Assembly (NCBI GenBank): GCA_031127185.1
Contig: JARIET010000141.1
Coordinates: forward strand, 1 to 7,444
DNA: 7,444 nt
Reading direction: 5' to 3'
Source: Gemmatimonadota bacterium
GTDB taxonomy: Bacteria > Gemmatimonadota > Gemmatimonadetes > Gemmatimonadales > Gemmatimonadaceae
Shown: positions 1 through 6,186 of the stretch, piece by piece
Layout: every line of letters starts with the position of its first letter
Position numbering within the stretch: position 1 is the stretch's first letter
Position numbers and translations under genes: made by a program
The notes under the pieces: generated by a model
What the model saw: only the letters and a program-made list of their open reading frames with translations
Told to the model about the DNA's origin: nothing
The model's database searches: none

Positions 1-768
1 CACCGTGCCGAGTTCAACCGGCACTGCGCCGGTGACTGCTGCTCCGTGTTGCGCCCAGGCGACAATGGTGCCGCCAGCCGGCACCCCGCACATCACGTAC
101 CATCCGTCGGACTGTGTACTGGTCGCCTTGCCAACAGCGGACCGGACGGTCCCGCGAACGGTAAGAGCCAGATTGATCCACTTCACAAACACGATCGCAG
201 AATCGACACCGCGGTGTGTGAGTGCATTCCGGACGTTTCCGACGAGCACGATGTCATCCCGGCGCATCAGCGGTCCGCACAGTGTGCGGGTGACGGTTTC
301 CGCCGAGGGCGTCGCAAGCCTGATCGTGGCGCCAGTTGCACGCGACACCACAACTGGTCGCGGGTCGATGGATAGGCGGAGAGAGTCCAATCGAGAGTGG
401 GAGATTGTCGCCGTCCACGCGCCATTCTCCAGCGGCACACTGAATCCACCGCTTGAATCCGTAGTTGTCTGGACCGCGGATCGGTTGACCGAGCCGACTG
501 GCGCAAACTTGACGTGAGCGCCACCAAGGCCCGAACCTCTGATCGAGTCGAACACCGTGCCGCGAGTGGCAAGCGATTCGCGAGCGGGACCACGCCCCAT
601 TGGTAGCGCGCAGCCCAGCGCACAGAGTGCCGCCGTCGCTGAAAACCAGCTGGCAGCGAGGTGGGCTCGCCGGATCGCATGCGTCCGCCTTCCACTCGAG
701 CGCCGCTGTCCGGATCGACGGCCGCAACCAAACGAATCGATGGCGCCGCCTATCCCACGCGCGTCCAC
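1..768 (-). CDS. Secreted protein with two carboxypeptidase-regulatory-like domains, partial (3' end off window), start uncertain
   Basis: The minus-strand frame is open from 795 to the left edge, so the C-terminus is missing. A hydrophobic, signal-peptide-like stretch (LAASWFSATAALCALGCALP) is encoded at 660-601. The mature part shows two beta-sandwich units of the carboxypeptidase regulatory-like type. The first runs from GTVFDS (about 567) through TTTDSSGGFSVPL to ISHSRLDSL. The second runs from LVGNVRN (about 246) through STQSDGWYVMCGVPAGG. Each has the G-x-V opening and the D/S-x-G-x-F/Y strand typical of PF13620-like folds. A Cys in TLCGPL and one in YVMCGVP could pair. These domains usually sit in exported envelope proteins; no specific substrate can be read. 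Start choice is a problem: the only in-frame starts are TTG 786, GTG 768 (used here, overlapping the upstream gene by 19 nt) and ATG 600, which would drop the signal. The best-looking start, ATG 680 with a strong Shine-Dalgarno, is out of frame by one base (see the finding). It is last in the visible operon. Confidence 0.6.
   Translation of the reverse strand, partial: MDARGIGGAIDSFGCGRRSGQRRSSGRRTHAIRRAHLAASWFSATAALCALGCALPMGRGPARESLATRGTVFDSIRGSGLGGAHVKFAPVGSVNRSAVQTTTDSSGGFSVPLENGAWTATISHSRLDSLRLSIDPRPVVVSRATGATIRLATPSAETVTRTLCGPLMRRDDIVLVGNVRNALTHRGVDSAIVFVKWINLALTVRGTVRSAVGKATSTQSDGWYVMCGVPAGGTIVAWAQHGAAVTGAVPVELGTV
685..693 (-). promoter_or_regulatory. Shine-Dalgarno before out-of-frame ATG 680
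   Basis: On the minus strand GGAAGGCGG lies directly upstream of an ATG at 680-678, with a 7-nt spacer counted from GGAAGG. It is the strongest initiation signal near the 5' end of the leftmost gene. It sits just before the basic and hydrophobic signal-like stretch, but the ATG is one base out of frame with that stretch. It suggests the real or ancestral start is here, and that the sequence between 678 and about 672 has lost one base. Confidence 0.45.
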
Positions 769-1505
769 ACCAACACGACCCCGCAAAAGCCGTTTTCAGT
801 CGACCGGTACTGCAGCGGTGCCGTAGCGGTGCTCGTGTACACCTCGATTCCCGCGATGCTGGGTGGTGAAGGCAGATGTACGTCAATCAACGGTGACGGA
901 ATTTTCACTCCGTCCACGTAGAATGTCATAGGGCACTCAGTCAGCCCGGCTCGTCGGTTCAGGAGCGTGCCCTTCACGACAACGCCGAGGAGCGGTCTGA
1001 ACAAATGTGAGGTAAAGACCACGTTTCGCTTTTCAATTTCGGCCTGCGTGATAAACTGGCCACCACCTTTGGCGCGGCGGTCGTCAAACTCACGCATGGC
1101 CAGGCTTTTGCGCTCGCCGACGACACGCACACCGCCAAGTATTGGAACGAACGATTGAAGCGAGAATGCCACGTGCAGGGTGTCAGATCGTTCCGACTCG
1201 ACCGCCGCCACTACTGGTTCGAATCCAATTTTGCGAACGTTGAGAGTGTGTCGGCCGCTTGGCAGTCCTGTGATCAGGAAGCGCCCATTCGCGCCCGTGA
1301 TGACCGCGATGCTCGTCCCCACAATCGAGACGACTGCGTCACCCACCGGCCGGAGGGCCGAATCGGTCACCGCACCGTCAACGGCGAACAACCGTGGCGG
1401 CGGCGCCTGAGCGTATGCAATGGAGCCGCCGAAAAGCGAAGCAGTTGTAGTGAGCGCGATTACCAAACAGCCCCTGCGCATCAGGCGGCTCCGAGAGCGA
1501 CTCAC
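750..1505 (-). CDS. Secreted carboxypeptidase-regulatory-like / TonB-receptor Plug-like protein without beta barrel
   Basis: A 251-residue protein with an N-terminal signal peptide (basic MRR then CLVIALTTTASLFGGSIA, ending near AYAQA). Residues about 40-115 form a carboxypeptidase-regulatory-like domain: VDGAVTDSALRPVGDAVVSI, then TGANGRFLITGLPSGRHTL, then RKIGFEP. Residues about 120-250 resemble a TonB-dependent receptor Plug: VRVVGER, a conserved-looking MREFDDRRAKGGGQFIT segment, CPMTFYVDGVKI, then IAGIEVYTS and CGVVLVWTR. Plug domains normally gate an outer-membrane barrel of several hundred residues. Here the protein stops right after the Plug, so it is probably a periplasmic or surface protein and not a transporter. 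Cys191 and Cys241 could form a disulfide. The GTG start at 1505 overlaps the stop of the upstream dehydrogenase by 4 nt (GTGA) and has a G-rich SD (1519-1511, GGGCGGGGG) 5 nt upstream. ATG 1481 with GGAG 7 nt upstream is a real alternative and keeps the whole signal peptide. The family is seen often in Gemmatimonadota (recollection, not a search). The function is unknown. Confidence 0.8.
   Translation of the reverse strand: MSRSRSRLMRRGCLVIALTTTASLFGGSIAYAQAPPPRLFAVDGAVTDSALRPVGDAVVSIVGTSIAVITGANGRFLITGLPSGRHTLNVRKIGFEPVVAAVESERSDTLHVAFSLQSFVPILGGVRVVGERKSLAMREFDDRRAKGGGQFITQAEIEKRNVVFTSHLFRPLLGVVVKGTLLNRRAGLTECPMTFYVDGVKIPSPLIDVHLPSPPSIAGIEVYTSTATAPLQYRSTENGFCGVVLVWTRVG
1502..1505 (-). other. 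GTGA stop/start overlap between dehydrogenase and Plug-like gene
   Basis: The minus strand reads GTGA here: GTG starts the Plug-like protein and TGA ends the GMC dehydrogenase. Such 4-nt overlaps favour re-initiation by the same ribosome, so output of the two proteins may be linked. If ATG 1481 is the true start, the genes are instead separated by 20 nt and coupling is weaker. Confidence 0.55.
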
Positions 1506-3112
1506 GCAAACCCCCGCCCAACCTCCTCCGCCGCCCGAAGCGCCAACGCACAGAACGTCAGCGTCCCATTCGCACAGCTCCCGCTCACCGCCGTCGGCGC
1601 ACCGACCACGAACAGATTCTCGTGATCGAACGCGCGCCCGTGTGAGTCAACGACTCCCGTTGATGCATCCGCGCCCATCCGGCAGCCACCCACCGGGTGA
1701 TCCTGAAAGTTGTCGACGTTGGTGCGAATGATTCGCCCGTTGCCCGCCGCGGCGAGCTTCGCAAAAAGTGTGCGTATCGTGTCCTCGGTGTGTGCGCGCA
1801 GATCACGCGACACCGCATCATCGCGAAACGCGAGCTTCGGCAGCGGATCACCCCAGGGCGACTTGCGCGTAGCATCCAACGTCAGTTCGCTCTCGCGCGC
1901 CGGGATGATGTCATAGTACGAGCGCACACGCGCGGTACCCCGCCCCGCCGCCGTGCGCGTGCGCCAATCCCTGAGCATCGCGTCGCCGAGGAGCAAAGCA
2001 CCCGAGTCATCCTTGAGCCGTGGCTCGCGCCCGACTCCTGACTCCCAGACCCGCAGATCGTGGCGCACGTACTTCTCGCCAGGCGGTTTTCGCATGAACT
2101 GCTTGGTGACAAGGGAGTGTTGTTCGTTGATCCCGGGATAGAGCTGCACCGGCAGATCGATGAACGCCTGCACATTGCGGTGCCCGGCCAGGTACTTGCC
2201 GACGAGTCCCGCCCTGTTGCCCACACCGTCTGCGAACTTCGCGCTCCGCGAGTTGAGCAAGAGGTGCGCGCTCCATGCGTACCCAGCCGCAACCACATAC
2301 GATTTTGCCCGAAACTCGATCTCCTCGTTCGGGCGATCACGATGCAGTGCCATTGCAGCGGTGATCTTGCCAGTCGCATCGTCGATGACCAACCGCCGAA
2401 TCACTGTTCGCGTGTGCATTGCGACTTTCTTGCTCGCGCGCAGTGGATTCCATGTCATGTCCGGCGAATACTTCGCCCCAACTGGACAAATCGGAAAGCA
2501 CGTGTCGTTGCGGCAGCAGGCGCCGCGCCCCTGATACGGCCGCGATGTCTTCGCCGAGGGCTGGCTCCACATCGCCACGCCGGCATCGCCTACCCATTTC
2601 TTGAGGATGCCGAGGTTGTACGTCAGCGGAAGGCCGGGCATCGGAAAGGGTTTTGCCCGAGGGTCCATCTCCTTCGGTCCCTGCTCCCCACTCACCCCCA
2701 TCCGCACCTCGGCCTCGTAGTAGTGCGGTTCGAGCTCTTCATATGAAAGGGGCCAGTCGGCTCCCACACCGCAGAGCGACTTGGTCTTGAAATCCTCTGG
2801 TGAAAAACGGGGCGTCACGCCACCCCAATGCATGGCGAGTCCGCCCACGCACATCGAGCGCGACTGAATGCCCGCGGCATCCATTCCATCTATATGATCG
2901 TTGGGCCACGGGGTGGCGCTGTGATCGAGCCAGCGCTGGCGCAGCGCCGGCCACTCGCGCATGGGCGGCTGGTCGTCACCCGCCTCAACCACCACAATGC
3001 TCCCGCGGCGCTCGTCTGTCAGCTTCGCCGCCACCATCGCCGCGCTGATGCCGCTGCCGATGATGCAGACGTCGCTCTCCACCACCGCACGCGTTCGAAT
3101 GAAGATGGCCAT
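1502..3112 (-). CDS. GMC-family FAD dehydrogenase, catalytic (alpha) subunit with Fe-S-type cysteine motif
   Basis: A 536-residue oxidoreductase expected to oxidise a sugar, sugar acid or other alcohol group with FAD. The N-terminal Rossmann motif is CIIGSGISAAMVAAKL (residues 16-31), with the ribose-binding acid in VVEAGD (E43). GGLAMHWGG (90-98) is the FAD-contacting loop. Cys199, Cys200, Cys205 and Cys209 give CC-x4-C-x3-C followed by PVGAK. This matches the spacing of the cysteines that hold the 3Fe-4S cluster in Burkholderia FAD glucose dehydrogenase (known from that family). The C-terminal active site is HPVGGCRMG with His472, and Asn515 in CANGTLTF supplies the usual His-Asn pair. There is no signal peptide. 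Together with the Tat-bearing small subunit encoded just upstream, this suggests hitchhiker export to the periplasm. The start at ATG 3112 is chosen because the Rossmann fold begins right after it, GGGGAGGG lies 8 nt upstream, and it overlaps the previous stop as TGATG. A longer frame to 3175 adds only 21 arginine/alanine-rich residues. The substrate cannot be told from sequence. Confidence 0.92.
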   Translation of the reverse strand: MAIFIRTRAVVESDVCIIGSGISAAMVAAKLTDERRGSIVVVEAGDDQPPMREWPALRQRWLDHSATPWPNDHIDGMDAAGIQSRSMCVGGLAMHWGGVTPRFSPEDFKTKSLCGVGADWPLSYEELEPHYYEAEVRMGVSGEQGPKEMDPRAKPFPMPGLPLTYNLGILKKWVGDAGVAMWSQPSAKTSRPYQGRGACCRNDTCFPICPVGAKYSPDMTWNPLRASKKVAMHTRTVIRRLVIDDATGKITAAMALHRDRPNEEIEFRAKSYVVAAGYAWSAHLLLNSRSAKFADGVGNRAGLVGKYLAGHRNVQAFIDLPVQLYPGINEQHSLVTKQFMRKPPGEKYVRHDLRVWESGVGREPRLKDDSGALLLGDAMLRDWRTRTAAGRGTARVRSYYDIIPARESELTLDATRKSPWGDPLPKLAFRDDAVSRDLRAHTEDTIRTLFAKLAAAGNGRIIRTNVDNFQDHPVGGCRMGADASTGVVDSHGRAFDHENLFVVGAPTAVSGSCANGTLTFCALALRAAEEVGRGFA

Positions 3113-3765
3113 CAGCCGCGCCCTCCCCGGCCGATCTGCACGGGGATGTTCGGCGATGCTGCGAGCGGACGGCACTGTTTGGGATCGATCGTGCGCGAAT
3201 ACGCCAGGTTCACACCCTCGGCCGATTCCGCGAAGTGCGCGAGAAGCGCCACCGCGACGTGCGGCGCTGAGATCGGCGACGGCATGCGCGGGCCGAGTGG
3301 CACCTTGGCCAGCGCTGCTTGCACGAGCGCTGTGCGATTCGCGAGTGATTGCTCGCTAAACGGCGCCCCGTGCGCGGCGAGCGAATCGGCGTTCAGCGCC
3401 GCGAGTTGCTCCGCCCACTTCGCCACCGGCGACGGCGCTGTGGCCCCCAGCCGCTCGCTACCATATGGATGCAGCGTCTCCTCGCCGGCCCTGTACGACC
3501 CGATCCAGCGCGCAAAGGCCGTCGTGGCCCGCTCGACGCGCGCCGCGCCAAGCTCCGCGGGAAGCACCACGTAGGCCAATGAGAGTAACGCCGAAACGTT
3601 GAGCCGCGACGCGCCTTGCGCGGCAGCAGAACCCGGCGCCTGTCCCGGTGCCGGCGACCCCCGACCTCCTTGCCCCCGCGCGCGACTGCTGACGAAAGGA
3701 AGAGCGCCCAACGCAGCCGCGGCCGCGGCGGCGATACGTACAAAGATCCGGCGTGAAGGCGACAT
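3112..3765 (-). CDS. Gluconate 2-dehydrogenase subunit 3-like small subunit with Tat signal
   Basis: A 217-residue protein likely to be the small (gamma) partner of the GMC dehydrogenase downstream. It begins with a twin-arginine signal, MSPSRRIFVR (Arg5 and Arg6, S-R-R-x-F), followed by a long alanine-rich hydrophobic run (11-22). A low-complexity Gly/Pro/Ala linker covers about residues 31-53. The globular part starts at LNVSALLSLAYVVLPAELGA (55-74), which resembles the opening helix and ILP-x-x-x-GA signature of subunit 3 (PF13618-like). Helical segments follow, and it ends with YSRTIDPKQCRPLAASP. In known relatives this subunit chaperones and carries the signal-less catalytic subunit through the Tat system, which fits the gene order here. 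The start at ATG 3765 is preferred: it has GTGAGGAG just upstream (spacing rather short), and it places the twin arginines at the N-terminus. The longer frame to 3867 would overlap the divergent kinase gene. Sequence similarity to the family is modest, so the assignment rests partly on context. Confidence 0.72.
   Translation of the reverse strand: MSPSRRIFVRIAAAAAAALGALPFVSSRARGQGGRGSPAPGQAPGSAAAQGASRLNVSALLSLAYVVLPAELGAARVERATTAFARWIGSYRAGEETLHPYGSERLGATAPSPVAKWAEQLAALNADSLAAHGAPFSEQSLANRTALVQAALAKVPLGPRMPSPISAPHVAVALLAHFAESAEGVNLAYSRTIDPKQCRPLAASPNIPVQIGRGGRG
3121..3128 (-). promoter_or_regulatory. Shine-Dalgarno deciding the dehydrogenase start
   Basis: GGGGAGGG on the minus strand lies 8 nt before ATG 3112, inside the last codons of the small-subunit gene. 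It supports ATG 3112 over the in-frame upstream start at 3175. The stop and start overlap as TGATG, so ribosomes finishing the small subunit can start directly on the catalytic subunit. Confidence 0.65.
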
Positions 3766-3853
3766 GGACTCCTCACTGGCGACAAGTCGCGAGAATGTAG
3801 CCCTGCCGTCGGGGAGGCGATACCTTCTCGGGTCGCGCTCCCTCATCCTGCCA
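3766..3853. promoter_or_regulatory. Divergent intergenic region between dehydrogenase operon and kinase gene
   Basis: These 88 nt separate ATG 3765 (minus) from ATG 3854 (plus) and must hold the promoters of both units, unless the genes are transcribed from within their neighbours. On the minus strand TACATT (3799-3794) is a weak -10 candidate about 28 nt before ATG 3765, but no good -35 lies at the right distance. On the plus strand TACCTT (3821-3826) is a poor -10 candidate. TTGGCA on the minus strand (3854-3849) resembles a -35 box but has no matching -10. The kinase ATG has no clear Shine-Dalgarno nearby; GGGGAGG (3811-3817) is 36 nt away. No operator-like inverted repeat was seen. CATG at 3763-3766 gives an ATG on both strands. 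Confidence 0.35.
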
Positions 3854-6163
3854 ATGTCCGACCCCACTGTCTCCCAGGAATTGTCCGCCGGACACCAGGT
3901 TGGCCGCTACACGATTGTGCGGCCGCTGGGACGCGGGGGAATGGGCGTGGTCTATGTGGCGCGCGATGACCGGCTCGAACGCGAGGTGGCGCTCAAGATG
4001 ATCGCGGGACTGCAGGACGCGACCGCCATCAGTCGTTTTTGGCGCGAGGCACGGGCTGCAGCGAGCATCAACCATCCGAACGTCTGCCAGCTCTACGAGG
4101 TGGACGAGTCCGCCGATGGCATTTTCCTGGCCATGGAGCTGCTCGACGGCGAGCCACTGGACACCCGCGTTGATCGCGGTCCGCTTGGTGCTGCGGACGC
4201 GGTACGGATCAGCGTGGAAGTGCTTGGTGCCCTTGGTGCGCTGCACGCACGCGGATTCGTGCACCGCGATGTGAAGCCGAGCAACATCTTCATCACCGCG
4301 CACGGAGCGAAGCTCCTCGACTTTGGTCTCGCGCGCCCGGCGCTGGCAGACACGCTGAAGCTCGATTCCACACCACGCGACGATGTGACGGGCGCTGGCG
4401 TGATCCTTGGCACCCCGCGCTACATGGCACCCGAACAGGTCACCGGCGATGCCGTGGACGGTCGCACCGATATTTACGCCGTGGGAGCGGTGCTTTTCGA
4501 GATGCTTGCCGGACGCCCGCCCTTTCGCGGCGAAAACGCGATCGACCTCATTTACGCCGCGCTGCACGAGCAGCCGCCGGCACTGCAGGGTCCCACAGCC
4601 GTCGTTGCGCTGGACCGGGTGATTCGACGGGCGATGGCCAAGCAGCCCGACGCGCGATTCGCCACGGCAGACGCAATGACCGCCGAGCTCCGCGCTGTCA
4701 CGATGCGCGACGATGCGACGGCAGGAGTGGCCGTGCCCGTGCGGGCACTGACCCGCATTGTCGTGCCTCCGGTGCGGCTCACACGTCCGGACACCGAGAT
4801 TGATTTTCTCTCGTTTGGTCTCGCCGAGGCAATGTCCGGGTCGCTCGCATCGCTGGCGGGAACGGTGGTGCGCGCGCCCGCCATCGCGGCTGCGTGGGCC
4901 GTATCGGACACAGACCCCCGCAAACTTGCAGCCCACGCGGATGTGGATCTCGTCGTCTCCGGCTCCCTGCTCCGGTCGGGCACGCAGCTGAGAGCCACGG
5001 TCCAACTCGTGGACGCCACCAACGGAAGCGTACTCGGCGCAGAGACCGTAAAGGGCTCGCTGGACGATGTGTTCGTCCTTGAAGAGGAGATGTCGAAGGC
5101 GGCGATCAGCCTCATCACTCGCCGAGCCGGCGCGAGCGCGCCCTCGCCGGCTGGCAACGAACGCCGCGATGTGCCGGCGAATGCCCGCGCCTTTGAACTC
5201 TTCCTTCGCGGCAACGATGCCATGCGCGACTCCACCAATGTGGAACTCGCGCGCGACCTCTTTGAGAACGCGGTTCGTGAGGATCCCGGGTTTGCCCCCG
5301 CGTGGGCAATGCTGGGCCGATGCCAGCGGTTTGTGGGCAAGTACATCGCAGACCGCGAGGTGAACATGCGCCTCGCCGAAGAGTCACTGCATCGAGCGCT
5401 GGCGTTGAGTCCCAATCTGCCGTCGGCACACCGCTATCTCACGCACCTCGAATCCGAGCGTGGTCGCGCCGATGCGGCCATTGGCCGCCTGCTCGAGCAG
5501 GCGCGACGTTCGCGCAACGATCCGCAGATCTTCGCCGGTCTTGTACACGCACTCCGCTACGCGGGACTGGTACGCGAGTCACTGGCCGCGCACGACGAGG
5601 CGCGGCGGCTCGATCCAACGGTGGCAACAAGTGTCGAGTACACCCTGGTCCTTCTCAACGATCCGGCGTTCAACGACCGCCTGGGTGCCGCGAGCGGAAC
5701 GACGCAGGAAGTACATGCCACGGCTTTGATGTGGGCGCTCCGCGAATCAGGCCCCACGGGGCGAGACCGGTTCGATTCGATTCTCGCGCAGTCGCTGACG
5801 CCGGGCTTTCGGGTGAGTATCGAAGCGCTGCGCGCCGCTGCGGCCGGGATACGCGATGAGGCACTGGAGGCCATCGCGTCCGGCGTTCGCGCGCACGACG
5901 ATCCTGAGGCGCTCTTTCTGTTGGTCCTCGGCTACGCCCGTATCAATGAGGTCACGCTCGGTATTCAGCTGCTTCGCGACGTCGTGCGTTCTGGTTACTC
6001 ACCTGTGGAAATGCTCGAGCGTGACCCGATCATCAGCCAGCTGCGCGCTTCGCCGGAGTTCGATTCCATCCTGACTTCCGCGCGGGCGCGCCGGGCCACG
6101 GCCACGCTCATCTTCGAGCGTGGAGGCGGACGCGCGTTGCTTGGTGTGGGTCAGCCGGCCTGA
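3854..6163 (+). CDS. Serine/threonine protein kinase (PknB-type) with TolB/FlgO-like domain and TPR-like repeats
   Basis: A 769-residue protein. Residues 18-280 form a complete Hanks-type kinase: glycine loop GRGGMGVV (26-33), ATP-anchoring Lys48 in VALK, helix-C Glu65, catalytic loop HRDVKPSN (137-144, Asp139), DFG (156-158), an activation segment with several Ser/Thr, and GTPRYMAPE (186-194). All catalytic residues are present, so it should be active. Residues about 300-423 resemble the TolB/FlgO-like domain found in bacterial kinases, cyclases and CadC-type regulators, with DFLSFGLAEAMSGSLASLAG, then DLVVSGSLLRSGTQLRATVQLVDATNG. Residues about 443-745 are TPR-like helical repeats (for example AFELFLRGNDAMR, ARDLFENAVREDPGFAPAWAMLG, AEESLHRALALSPNLPSAHRYL). 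The protein ends with the common DPIISQLRASPEFDSIL motif. No transmembrane segment is visible, unlike many PknB relatives, so it is probably cytoplasmic. ATG 3854 is chosen because it lies about 20 residues before the glycine loop; the longer frame back to 3599 runs into the divergent gene. No Shine-Dalgarno is evident. Targets are unknown. Confidence 0.92.
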   Translation: MSDPTVSQELSAGHQVGRYTIVRPLGRGGMGVVYVARDDRLEREVALKMIAGLQDATAISRFWREARAAASINHPNVCQLYEVDESADGIFLAMELLDGEPLDTRVDRGPLGAADAVRISVEVLGALGALHARGFVHRDVKPSNIFITAHGAKLLDFGLARPALADTLKLDSTPRDDVTGAGVILGTPRYMAPEQVTGDAVDGRTDIYAVGAVLFEMLAGRPPFRGENAIDLIYAALHEQPPALQGPTAVVALDRVIRRAMAKQPDARFATADAMTAELRAVTMRDDATAGVAVPVRALTRIVVPPVRLTRPDTEIDFLSFGLAEAMSGSLASLAGTVVRAPAIAAAWAVSDTDPRKLAAHADVDLVVSGSLLRSGTQLRATVQLVDATNGSVLGAETVKGSLDDVFVLEEEMSKAAISLITRRAGASAPSPAGNERRDVPANARAFELFLRGNDAMRDSTNVELARDLFENAVREDPGFAPAWAMLGRCQRFVGKYIADREVNMRLAEESLHRALALSPNLPSAHRYLTHLESERGRADAAIGRLLEQARRSRNDPQIFAGLVHALRYAGLVRESLAAHDEARRLDPTVATSVEYTLVLLNDPAFNDRLGAASGTTQEVHATALMWALRESGPTGRDRFDSILAQSLTPGFRVSIEALRAAAAGIRDEALEAIASGVRAHDDPEALFLLVLGYARINEVTLGIQLLRDVVRSGYSPVEMLERDPIISQLRASPEFDSILTSARARRATATLIFERGGGRALLGVGQPA

Positions 6164-6186
6164 GACTCTGCCGTACCGATGCAGCG

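Noticed and set aside
5..517. 170-codon plus-strand frame at the left edge
   Set aside because: Thr/Arg/Val-rich complement of the carboxypeptidase-regulatory-like gene; no signal or domain.
254..886. 210-codon minus-strand frame overlapping the left gene
   Set aside because: Trp/Arg/Cys-rich shadow sequence overlapping the Plug gene end; no domain features.
1511..1529. GGAGGAGG plus GGGCGGGGG on the minus strand as a strong ribosome site for GTG 1505
   Set aside because: GGAGGAGG is 16 nt from the GTG, too far for a normal site; only the nearer G-run remains plausible, so the start was left uncertain.
2060..2746. 228-codon plus-strand frame inside the GMC dehydrogenase
   Set aside because: Antisense to a gene with clear FAD, cysteine and active-site motifs; its composition is typical of a GC-rich shadow.
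3773..5005. 410-codon open frame on the minus strand, antisense to the kinase
   Set aside because: Rich in His, Arg, Cys and Gly with no domain pattern; it mirrors the codon bias of the well-supported kinase gene on the other strand.
4552..5415. 287-codon minus-strand frame
   Set aside because: Ser/Arg/Ala-rich shadow of the kinase and TolB-like region; no start signal or recognisable motif.
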